NCBI GenBank assembly: GCA_011317545.1
Contig: WUJK01000002.1
Span: 2,542,001 to 2,606,000, forward strand
Source: Coniella vitis
Lineage: Eukaryota; Ascomycota; Sordariomycetes; Diaporthales; Schizoparmaceae
Length of the DNA stretch: 64,000 nt
Direction: 5' to 3'
In this document: one piece after another, positions 21,416 through 31,410 of the stretch
Numbering within the stretch: the first letter of the stretch is position 1
Layout of the letters: each line of letters begins with the position of its first letter
Notes under the pieces: model-generated
Database searches by the model: none
Told to the model about the DNA's origin: nothing
The model's input: the letters and a program-made list of their open reading frames with translations, nothing else
Translations under genes and position numbers: made by a program

Positions 21416-23116
21416 ATGATGGCTGTAGATATGATACAGCCTCCGGATGAGCTGATATTTTCAGTCATCGACCGCAAGTTTCCAGGCCGTCAAGCCCAGA
21501 TACGATCTCTTGCTGTTCTGACAGACGTCAGTTTCCATGAATCCCTTGCCTCCCTTTGATCTCCAACTAAGTGCAAAGAAATCGCTGGCTGACACCCCTT
21601 TCGTTTAGCCACGGACCGCGGCATGCAGGAATTGCATCATCTATGGAACGGCTGCCACCGGCAAAACCTCCATAGTCTCAGCTGTCCTCGAGGGCTTACA
21701 CGAGGCTCACAACAATACGAACCACCACGGTGATGGTACGCGCCAGAGCGACGGCCTTGACTACGCCATTGTGCAGTCAGCCGAGTGCGTGGCTGGGAGA
21801 CATTTCCTTGAGACGACTCTCCGCAAGGTTGCGGACGCTCTGGGTCTTGGATCCTCACCCGCACGCTGCGAGAACTTGGCCCAGTTGACGTTTGAGCTGT
21901 CGAAGATGCTCAAGTACGATCCTCAATTCCAAAAGCGACACTTTGTTCTCGTTTTTGACGAGATAGATCGCCAGAGAGAAGCTCCGCCCACGCTTCTTCC
22001 GGCTCTGGCCAGGCTTTCGGAAATTGTGTGTTTCATGGACTCCTCACCCAGCCAGTTTTGGATTTTGTGTATTGACGTGCGCTTCTTTAGATACCACGTC
22101 TTACGACGGTTTTCATTATGACCAATCCGCCGCCTCACGCCTTACTGACCCCTTTTGTCAACTACGTACATTTTCCGAACTACGACAAGACAGACTTTGT
22201 CCAGATTCTTTCCCTCGCGCCGCCGCCCACCCTACCAAACACCACAACCGTCGAAACAACAGAGCTCTGGGCGCGCTTCTGCGGCGCCGTTCACGATGCC
22301 CTAATCAAGTCTGCCGCTCGCAACTTGCCTTGCCTCCGGCAGGCGTGCAGTTCCCTCTGGCAGAGATTCACCATGCCAATTCGAGAAGGCAACCTTACCG
22401 CCAAGGACTTTTCCAAGCTGTTGATTGCCGCACGCGTACACTTTCAGGATGAATCCCTTCTCGATCCAGGCATCATCGTTTCCAAAGCCAAGGACACCGC
22501 CACCGCCAAGCCCCGAGCGACAGCAGGAGTGAAAGAAGTCATCTCCACCGCAACTACTAATAATTCAGGCACGAGCCTCGCTGCGCTTCTCCCCACGACA
22601 GCTCGCCTCCTGCTTATCGCCGCTTACCTTGCTTCACATAACGCCGCGCGCCACGATCTCACCCTCTTTTCCACATACCACCACGGCCGGCGGAAGCGTC
22701 GCGGCGGGGGACTTTCCGTCTCTGGTGGTGGCGGTCGCGTGGGCCGGCCCCGGCGGAGCAAGCATCGCAAAATTGCGCAAAAGCTGCTGGGCGCACACGC
22801 CTTTGTGCTGGAGCGCATGATGGCCATCTTTGCGACGGTGCGCAACGAGTGGGGATTCACAGGCAGCAGTGGCGGAGGCGTTAGTAGTAGTGGCGGCATC
22901 ATCGCAGGAGGTCTCGTCCCTCCCGTGGATGTCGACATTGGAATGGCGCTCGCAACGCTATCTTCGCTACGTCTGCTTGTGCGCGTCGGTAGCAGTGGTG
23001 GTGGCGGCGATCCACTTGATAGGGGCGGTAAATGGAGGGTCAATGTAGGCTGGGAAGTGGTCCGGGGGTTGGGTCGAAGCATGGGCGTGGAGGTGGAAGA
23101 TTGGTTGATCGAGTAA
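21416..23116 (+). CDS. ORC5: Origin recognition complex subunit 5
   Basis: Three exons: 21416-21526, 21609-22025 and 22091-23116, with introns of 82 and 65 nt (5' sites GTCAGT and GTGTGT), giving 517 residues from the first of two tandem ATGs. The N-terminus DELIFSVIDRKFPGRQAQI is the ORC5 signature. Walker A GTAATGKT is at residues 50-57 after CRNCIIY, and Walker B VLVFDEID is at 151-157. LARLSEI/IPRLTTVFIM joins correctly across intron 2, and FVNYVHFPNYDKTDF follows. Orc5 is an AAA+ subunit of the six-protein complex that marks replication origins and loads MCM. The C-terminal half carries family-unusual Gly/Ser-rich inserts (around residues 385-395, 425-440 and 470-478) and a basic GRPRRSKHRK segment, then a winged-helix-like end. 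It is slightly longer than yeast Orc5 (about 480) because of these inserts. Confidence 0.95.
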
Positions 23117-23634
23117 CCGTGATCTGACTGGTCCCGGTACGACGAGACGCTGCAACCATGTCACGGTAAGTTATACACGGAAATTACATGCCATCGTTCA
23201 TATGGTCTGTATTAGCTATCCACCTCACTCTGCTCCTTCAAGAGTGTACATGTCAAATCAGCATCCAGGCCATAGTCTGTATTGTGGGGATATAGCTCGA
23301 CCAGACTCAACTTCCTCATGCGCCCCTCGACGCCGAGTTCGATCCCAACTCCAGAGTTCGCCAGTGATATCTTTTTGGAGTCTTTTCCATTCATTCGTGT
23401 CTTGTTCTTTCTATTTACATATCCGAAGCTCATTGTTTCACATAGCCCCCCCCCCCAAACCAAAAACAAAGACTAAAAATCCATCATAAGCATGCCATGT
23501 AAGAGAGACAGCAACATTGATAGCCGCCTTTTGACAAACCCCCGAAAAAAAAAAGATTTCAAAATCAACAAAAAAGAAAAAGGCAAGGGTCAAACACACA
23601 AGAGCACATGTTTAATGGATGCACAAAACTCTAT
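23117..23634. other. Convergent 3' spacer (ORC5 / TPT gene)
   Basis: A 518-bp spacer between two 3' ends, containing a C11 run at 23446-23456 followed by A-rich DNA. A tRNA-like GTTCGATCC word at about 23338 was examined and rejected because no T-arm forms. Confidence 0.5.
23446..23456. repeat. C11 homopolymer
   Basis: Eleven consecutive C in the ORC5/TPT 3' spacer. Run length may be uncertain. Confidence 0.7.
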
Positions 23635-25472
23635 CTATGTGGCTATATTGGCGCCCTTGTCGCCCAGCCTCCACGTATCTTCCTGCCTCGTACCTGGAGG
23701 CAGCCACTGCGCATTGGTCTCATTCCTCGCCGACGGCGGCGAATGATCGTCCGATTTTTTCGTGTCTTCGCCGTTTCCAGTGGCATATCCATTGGTGTAT
23801 GGATGTGCGCTCGTCGTCGGCATCATGGAAGGACTCTCAAAGAGACCGGAGTTGTTGGAGCCTCCGCCGCTGTGGGCTCCTGTCAGACCGGCCGACGTGT
23901 TGAGCGGTAGCAACGGCGTGCCCTTGCTTTCCGTCATGGTGCGCGCTCTCCTGTCGGCCTTGTTCTTTTCGCTACTGCGGTCGTAAAAATAGAGGCCGAG
24001 GAAGGTGAGGGCGATGCCAATGGCTTGGATCCGTGTGGTAGGCGAACGGAACCATACGATCGCCACGACAATGACAAAGACGCGCTTGATGAGACTGGCG
24101 ACAGAGTATGTCACGGGAGAGACAAGTGAGAGGAGGACAAAGGCGAGGATGTTCTGGCCAAAGTGAAAGCTACCATTGAAAACGAACTCGACAAAGAGGC
24201 GGCCGTGGTCGAACGTGTTGGGACCTTCTTGCAAGTCGACCGAACCGTCATGGAGGAAGTCACCCAAGATGCCGAAGCCTTCGCTCCAGAGCCAGATGGG
24301 CGCCGTGAGCACAAATGCAAGGCCGGAAGAGTAACAGAGCAGATTTAACTTGTCAAGAGTCCGTGTTGCGGTGGTGAGTCCTTCTGCCTCTGCGCGAGCA
24401 GCTTCGTTAAACAGCCGCTTGGAAAAGATATTTTGGGTGACAAATATGAGTGTAGCAAGGAAAGCGTAGATGATGCCCAGCAGCTGTCCGCCAAAGGAGT
24501 GGTTGCCTGAACAAGAGAGCATCACGCCAATGGTTAATGGGATCAAAGAGAGATAAGTCGCCATGGGATATCGGATGTCATAGATGAAACGATAGGCAAA
24601 GACGGTGAATAGGGGCGATAATCCTTTGATGGTATGAACAAGAGACACCGGGATTTTGGAGGTTGCATTCGAGCTCAGCAAGTGTCCCCCGACTTGGAAG
24701 AGTGCCAGTGGCATTGTCGTTCGGATAACTTCGACGGTAGGCGAGCGGATGCCATGTTTGAGTGCCGGTACTGCGGCTTTGACGGCTGGAAATGTGGCAG
24801 CAGCCCACGAGAACAAAAAGCAATAACCCGAAACGAAAAGGAATTGGATCATAGTCAAGGTCGCTGGTTTGTCAAAGGCGTTGAGGATAGACTTGGCCGA
24901 GGTATTGGTTAACGCCGACGAAGCATACCACATGATACATAATATCTAGAAGTTACAGATACCTTGACATCAGCATGGGAATGGATTGGGGGAAAGAAGC
25001 AGGAGTCGGAGGGAGATCATACTATGAGTCTGGGGGACACAGGCGCCCGCAGCGCATCTGCAATCTCATGTGCGTTCTGGCTAACGCTTCCACCACGCAC
25101 TCTGATATCTCGAATTGTCTCATTGATGCTCTTCTGCCGACCATGCCCTCGTACTGGCGGTACAGTCTGGGAAGGCCCCCATCTGCCTGTCCGCGCCGAG
25201 CTCTCCCTGCGAGGCCGCCAGGCATCACCAGACAGATGCGGCGCGCCATTGACATAACCGTGTGATCTGCTATTCGCAAAGCCCACGGAGGGATTGTTGC
25301 TGAACATAGGCGTCGAGGCGGCAGTGGTGGTGGTCGTGGATGGTATCGAGTCAAAGTCGGGGAATTTCTCGGTCGCTGCGTCGCGCGAGTCTACACTGGT
25401 ATCGCGGTGGCCCTTGTTGCGGCCCAGCGACGGAGCACGCTGCTCAGAGCCACTGGCCGTGGAGTGCGGCAT
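23635..25472 (-). CDS. Triose-phosphate-translocator (TPT/DUF250) family transporter
   Basis: Exon 1 (25472-25023) and exon 2 (24945-23635), joined across a 77-nt GTATGA...CTAG intron, encode 586 residues. The join falls at the start of the first membrane segment (LI then ILCIMWYASSALTNTSAKSIL). Residues 1-145 are disordered, Ser/Thr/Arg-rich and presumably cytosolic. Residues 150-465 contain about nine to ten hydrophobic segments with TPT landmarks: NTSAKSIL, VSLVHTIKGLSPLFTV, LIFVTQNIFSKRL, VSPVTYSVASLIKRVFVIV and a closing GIALTFLGLYFYDR. The last 110 residues are a soluble Ser/Asn/Gly-rich tail. The family (SLC35-type, yeast Sly41-like) exchanges phosphorylated sugars, nucleotide sugars or related metabolites across Golgi/ER or organelle membranes. 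The substrate is not predictable from sequence alone. Confidence 0.9.
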
Positions 25473-26204
25473 GGTGGCGTGGCGACTCTCTGAATAGAAA
25501 ACAGAGTATTGGCGGACAACAATAAAGTATCCGCGATTTGTACGCTGGTGATAAACGAGCGGCTGGTGATAGTAGTGTTGGTGCTGGTGATGGCAGGCCT
25601 ACAAGAAAAGGCGGCGCATTCTACCGTAACATTGCTTGGCGTCGGTTTCCCGGGTCAGGTTGTCGCACAGGCTGCCATCAATTCGAGGGGTCGAGAAGAA
25701 GGTGAGGCGCGGCGAGGCAAGGGATTGCACAGGCAGGGCGATGATGCGATCGTGGACAAGTTCCTGTTCAGTACAAGGGTTCTCTTTAACTGTTAGTGGT
25801 TGCGAGCGAACCCAGCGCCCAGCAGCAGCAAAGCAGCCAGCTATAAAAATATACAGCAGGGATGCGACCGCCACTGCCAGACTAGCCTAACCGGCAGCCA
25901 AGCCTTCTCTCTTGACTGGGCCGAGTTTCTTGGCGTGGGTTCGAGCAGCTGCACCTATGCACCTAACTTGCAGGTACCTTGGCATGTACCCTCGAGCCTC
26001 ATTACTAAAAAGTTACTCCGTGCTACTAGGCAAACAACGCGCGACTCTCAACGCCAATAACGTCGTCCACCTGCTCTTGCAACGCATCAAACCATCGACC
26101 ACGCACCCAAGCGACATTTGTATTGTCGCGTTACTTGCACCCAATCCACCACAGCTACCTTTACTGCTTGCGCGCCGACTTCGGCCGCCCGCATCATTGG
26201 CATC
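25473..26204. other. Divergent promoter region (TPT / SF3B2)
   Basis: A 732-bp spacer between divergent starts. I see no coding frame, TATA box or RNA gene. Confidence 0.5.
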
Positions 26205-28103
26205 ATGGCAACTCCCAAGATGACCAAAAACCAGATGCGCCGTGCCAAGAAGAAGGAGCAGAAAAAGGCACAGGCGGAGGTGAGCGTGCGAAACTTGAGA
26301 CTGCATCACAAGGTGTGGCGGAAGCTGACTTCACAGATACAGGCTGCGACAAACGGAGTTGAAGATACCAACACCGAGGCCAAGCAGGAAGTGGTCGAGG
26401 ACACCAAAGCTGCTGCTGCTGCTGCTGCTGCTGCTCCGGCCGATGCTGTGCAGGTCAAGAATGACCCAGATACGAAGGAAAGCACGGCTGAAGCCACAAC
26501 GGTTGACCTTGCTGTGGAAGACGACCCAGTTTTTGCCGAGTACAAGAACATCTTCCAGCGGTTCGGCTCTGACATGGAAGAGAACGCAGTCCAACGAGAG
26601 GCGAACGCTGGCAATAAAGGCGAGACATTCTGGGACCAAGATGACGACATACCAAGCGAAGATGAGCAGAATGGACAGCCCAAGATGTCGAAGAAGAAGA
26701 GGAAGAAGCTCAACAAATTATCCATTGCTGAACTAAAGGCTCTCGTCAGAAACCCCGAGGTTGTTGAATGGCAAGACCCTTCGTCCACAGATCCACGGCT
26801 CCTTGTTCAGATCAAGGCACAACGGAACGTTGTGCCCGTACCCGGCCATTGGTCTCTGAAGAGGGAATACCTATCCAGCAAGCGAGGTATCGAAAAACCG
26901 CCGTTCAAGCTCCCAAAGTTTATTACCGACACTGGTATCACCGAGATGCGCGACGCCGTGTTGGAGAAGCAAGCTGAACAGACCTTGAAGCAAAAACAGA
27001 GAGAACGCGTGCAGGGAAAAGTGGGGAAATTGGATATCGACTACCAAAAGCTCTACGACGCCTTCTTCCGCTTCCAGACAAAGCCAGATCTTACTCGATT
27101 TGGTGATCTCTACCACGAGGGCAAAGAGTGGGAAGCCGATTACAGATATTTCAAGCCGGGTGAGATTAGCGACTCGTTGAGAGAGGCGCTGGGCATGCAG
27201 CCTGGTTTTCCACCTCCATGGCTACTGCAGCAACAGCGAGTGGGCCCTCCGCCATCGTATCCTCTACTCAAGATACCAGGTCTCAATGCACCTGTACCAC
27301 CGGGAGCGTCTTGGGGCTTTGGGCCAGGACAATGGGGCAAGCCACCAGTAGACGAGTACAACCGACCCATTTATGGTGGTGATATCTTTGGAGTCACCGC
27401 GGGCAATCCTGCTGCACCGGCTCAGCTACAGACAGTGCAACCTCAGGCTGAGCCTGTTGATCGGACGCTTTGGGGAGAACTGAAGCCACCAGAGGAGTCC
27501 GAGGAAGAGGAGTCTGACGAAGAAGAGGATGAGGAAGAGGAAGACGACGCTGATGTTCCAGGCGGATTGCAGACTCCCGGCGGCTTGGAAACACCTGGTG
27601 GCTTTGTCAGCTCGATGCCAACCGATTACCACGGTCCCGGCGCCGAGAGCAGTATGGCAGGCGAGTTCGATCTCAGAAAGCAGCGGAGGGGCTACGAGAC
27701 AGAAGAAAGTGTATCTGGGCCCCGTGCGGCCTACCAGGTTGTTCCAGAGAGACAGTCCCGTGCGGAAGGCTTCTTTGGCAGTGACAGGGTATACGATCTC
27801 TCAAAGTCCAGACCTGATATGCCAGTGCTTGGGCAAGAGGACAATAGCCGCAAGCGCAAGAAGCCCGGCGATGTCGATGTGGCGCTTGATCCAGAGGCGT
27901 TGGCAAGCCATGATGGCATTAGCAAAGATGAATTGCGCAAGAGATTTGAAGAAGGCAGGAAGGAAGAGGGCATCGGCAAAGACTGGCAGTACGAAGACGA
28001 TCTCTCCGAAATGATAGCACAAGAGAGTGGGAAACGTGCACGGCGTGACGAGGCAAGGCGGGCTGGTGGGGACAAGAAGAAGGAGACCAAGTACAGATTT
28101 TAG
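26205..28103 (+). CDS. SF3B2: Splicing factor 3B subunit 2 (SF3B2/SAP145, yeast Cus1)
   Basis: Start ATG 26205 gives the basic N-terminus MATPKMTKNQMRRAKKKEQK. The frame is open to 28103, but 26280-26336 (57 nt: GTGAGC...CTGAC...TTCACAG) is very probably an intron. Spliced, the protein is 613 residues; unspliced it is 632. The DUF382 core is plain: SIAELKALVRNPEVVEWQD, VPVPGHWSLKREYLSSKRGI, KPPFKLPKFITDTGITEMRD. The PSP proline-rich motif follows: ALGMQPGFPPPWLLQQQRVG, then YPLLKIPGLNAPVPPGASWG. An acidic run (EESEEEESDEEEDEEEEDDA) and a basic C-terminus complete it. In SF3b it contacts the U2 snRNP branch-site region and binds SF3B4 through the PSP-adjacent segment. A nine-Ala run near residue 50 is encoded by a pure GCT repeat. 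Confidence 0.95.
   Translation: MATPKMTKNQMRRAKKKEQKKAQAEVSVRNLRLHHKVWRKLTSQIQAATNGVEDTNTEAKQEVVEDTKAAAAAAAAAPADAVQVKNDPDTKESTAEATTVDLAVEDDPVFAEYKNIFQRFGSDMEENAVQREANAGNKGETFWDQDDDIPSEDEQNGQPKMSKKKRKKLNKLSIAELKALVRNPEVVEWQDPSSTDPRLLVQIKAQRNVVPVPGHWSLKREYLSSKRGIEKPPFKLPKFITDTGITEMRDAVLEKQAEQTLKQKQRERVQGKVGKLDIDYQKLYDAFFRFQTKPDLTRFGDLYHEGKEWEADYRYFKPGEISDSLREALGMQPGFPPPWLLQQQRVGPPPSYPLLKIPGLNAPVPPGASWGFGPGQWGKPPVDEYNRPIYGGDIFGVTAGNPAAPAQLQTVQPQAEPVDRTLWGELKPPEESEEEESDEEEDEEEEDDADVPGGLQTPGGLETPGGFVSSMPTDYHGPGAESSMAGEFDLRKQRRGYETEESVSGPRAAYQVVPERQSRAEGFFGSDRVYDLSKSRPDMPVLGQEDNSRKRKKPGDVDVALDPEALASHDGISKDELRKRFEEGRKEEGIGKDWQYEDDLSEMIAQESGKRARRDEARRAGGDKKKETKYRF
26409..26435 (+). repeat. (GCT)9 trinucleotide repeat coding poly-Ala
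   Basis: Nine uninterrupted GCT codons inside the SF3B2 frame encode nine Ala in the disordered N-terminal part. It is likely length-polymorphic between strains. Confidence 0.9.
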
Positions 28104-31100
28104 TTACAGATCACGAACACCGAGGTCACAAAGAATTTGGCTCTTCGTGGACTCTTTTATGGTAAAGATTATCTATGTCTCCAAGGAATCAAATTCTCCT
28201 TATAATCGATTCATAATTGGTTGGGGTGAAGGGGTACTATGGTTATGTTATTTATGGTGGGGTTAGGATACAAGAATCGTATATCTCGCTATTGTTGACG
28301 TAATGATCTGAAGCGTCTATTTGCAAAGGACTTATTCAAGTAAGCATTGCAATTCCACGTCCAAGAATACTTTTACATTTTCCTCGCAACATTATAGTCT
28401 GACCTATCTGTTAGGCATATAACTAATCCTTGGTTAACACGAATACAACGTGCTTGTTTAGATCCCTTTGAAGTCCTCTTCATGCACTTGAGACAATGTG
28501 TTTAAGACCAACATCTACTTTTCTCACTTTACTTGAGCTGCCCGTCTTGCGGAAAGGGTTATGCTCACTTGTCGCCGACACTCAACCGTTTCATTCATGA
28601 CACGAACGAAGCTCGTAGATCAGAGAATCGCTCTTTTGCCCGATAAACTTATAGGTAAGTACTCTTGATATTATGTTGTTTAGTCCTGGTAAGATTCATT
28701 TTACACACGCTCATCTTGTACATGTATATGATCTACAACATGCCAAGCTGATCTCTGTAGTTTTCATTCATAGAAGTTGGTGTGATGATATAGAGACTGG
28801 TCGACGTATATTCGAACATTCAGATGCACGATATAGTATGGGAGAGGCTCTTCTTGGCTACAAATAGAAGAAGCCTTTTCCGAATCAATTGGTGGGCATG
28901 CGATATCATACTGCCACACTAGCGTTTCTGATGCCAAAGGGGCTTTGGCAAAACAAGTTTGGCAACAGTTGCGAGCAGTCAGCTTAGAAGTAAAGTATGT
29001 GCTGTTTTATTTACAACCACCAAAAGGAAGGGCTCAACCATGAAGCTGGGGTTGAAAGTATACAAGCAAAGCATATAGATGCTATGCAGGCGTTTTGCGG
29101 TCAGAACACCGTTTGCTCAAGAAGGGGATACGACAATCGCTTTATAGGGCTGGCTCTGCATCTATAATTTTGGAATCGATGGTTATCAAGACGATAGCTT
29201 TCCGCGTCTGCATGATTCAAGGCCATCGAATACAGTTGTCACTGATGACTTGCAATTCTTCACCTTGTTAAGTAAATCGAATTGATGAAAAATATTCCCT
29301 ACCGGGCACTTCTTTGCCCCAGTGCCTCGGATTTCTAGCAGGTGTTTGTTGAATGCGATGGAAGAAAAAGAGCAATCGGTAGTATCCATTTAGAGAAGTA
29401 CCTAAATAAGCTTATGATGAGCACTCGCAGTGTTGTAAAGATGAGTACATGCTACCTCAAACGTCGAAAACTCAACAGTAAAAGCACATCAGAATCTTCG
29501 AGACTATTGTTGTTTCACTGGGCGTATTTGTAATCGCGCCCGCAAAGGATTCGATACTTGTACACCCTAACAAGAAAGCATTGGAACGCACATATATGTG
29601 CAGTCCAAGGGACCAGAGTTGAGTTAATCATACATTATCAAGTGTTGTTGGCAAATGCGTGTATTGGGAATCTTAGCCATTTCATTTCCAACCACGGATG
29701 CGGCTTTGGCAGGCCGAGAATGTCTGGCAATTGAGGGCACAGGGTATCCATGAAGTTATCGCTCGAGGTGATCGATGTCCTAGATTGAACCTCAAGTGCT
29801 CGGTGGAATGAGAAAGGTTACCGTATCCTCTTTACTCGCAACGTGAGCTGAATAAATACAGGATCGCAAGAGCCTCGCTCGATGGACATTCGCCACGTGT
29901 AAGAGACTCAATGCTTCTTCTGTTTTGAAGCCGGAGATCACCAAGAGCATTGAGGTATGGATGAAATACGAAGCGCCTCAGTCCCTTTCTCTTCTAACGT
30001 TCGTAATACAAGTTCGCAATTTATCGCTCCTTCAAATATCAAAAACCTAGCTACATAATTACATATTGGATTTGGAAAACGTAAGTCGCAAAACAGATAT
30101 GCACAGCTCGCTTCAACCAAATGGTTGCATCTCTGTGGCCTTTCGGCGGGGTCTGGGCTTACTTGCTATTAGCTTGACGCGTTTGATGACATGAACCAAA
30201 TATTAGTCAGTAAGCAACGGTTTTTATCAGCTGCCTCAAGAATGATACACGTTTACCTGTCAAAGGCACACGGGGCGAGAATAATAGCCAAGTGCCATTC
30301 AAACTTATCTGGACATAACACACATCTTTGCTGTCACATATTACGAGAGTCAAACACGTCAAATTATCTCAATAAGCCGCACGACTTTGTGTTCCTGGCG
30401 TCATTCCTTCTTTCTAGCACAACGGGTATTTTACTTCCATATGATGAAGTAGATATTGCATAGTGCTCGTTGCGGTTTTCCTCTTCATAAGATATTGAAA
30501 TGACATGAGTGATTGGAAGTAAAGGAGAATGATATTGGCTATTATATTGTTTCTGCATGTATCTTTTGTGGCTCATCGTAGATCAATAGGCCAATGCCGT
30601 TCCACATTATACTGCGGATCATAAGAGTTAATATTATGCCAGATTTCTTAAAGGATTTCCCCGATGTACAATGAAGGGAGAAATGATATGAATGAGAAAT
30701 AGGACAGCCAACAGCCCAAGGCAGCCCTGGATAACCGCCTTCTTCATTGCCCCCCTCCCCTCAACCCCGGAGTCCCAAAATAGAGTGACTGCGGAAAAGA
30801 CGTGTCAAATAGCTCTTCCAGCTGTGGTAGAACGGACCACCACAGAGGCCTCTATACCTAGCATGAAAGTATTTTGACTTGGCTCTAGTGGAATTTCGAG
30901 GTCAAATATACCTAAAATGCTGTGCTGGAGAACCGCGGCAGACTTGAATTTCACGACATAAGGCAAAGAGGTGCCGCACACTACTGACAACATTGGAAAA
31001 CATGATATTTTATATGCACAAACAAATTCCACTCAAGTCAATCAGAAGACCAATAAATTCCGTCTATCGTGTGCAAGCTCTTTCCGTCGACCGCTCGTCT

Positions 31101-31410
31101 ACGGCAACTTCAAGTAAGAGATTCTGTAGTCACTCGAAGGAAATTGCTAAGGCTTCTAAGTCCGTTTCGGCATTGGAATATGGCTTTCTGAATCTGTTTA
31201 CAAATCCTCAGATGCCATGATTCATGTATATATGACAAGTGCCTAATGCTGCGCAATAATCTATAATACATGTACCATTATCACAGGTGCGGCAAAATAT
31301 ATCGCACTGCCGAGTCTGCTTGACTCCATAATATTCATCCTTCTCTCTCCTGCAATATTTGAAACGGTGGGTATTCAGCAAGAAAATGTCATGATGTACT
31401 ATGCAACTAT
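28104..31410. other. 3.3-kb gene-free, AT-richer block between SF3B2 and SUZ12 3' ends
   Basis: Both neighbours end here, so no promoter is needed, yet the block is 3.3 kb. Short frames (up to 90 codons) have random composition. On the minus strand around 30630-31032 a frame of about 130 codons is open except for one TGA (near 30814), compatible with a relic, but no family is recognised. It could be a heavily mutated repeat or element remnant. Confidence 0.45.

Noticed and set aside
23285..23356. tRNA-like GGGGATATAGCTC...GTTCGATCCC arrangement
   Set aside because: The bases flanking the TTCGATC loop do not pair as a T-stem, and no acceptor stem closes.
30630..31032. Minus-strand frame of about 130 codons broken by one TGA
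   Set aside because: It begins only with GTG, has no recognisable family and is short enough to be chance; mentioned only as a possible relic in the block finding.
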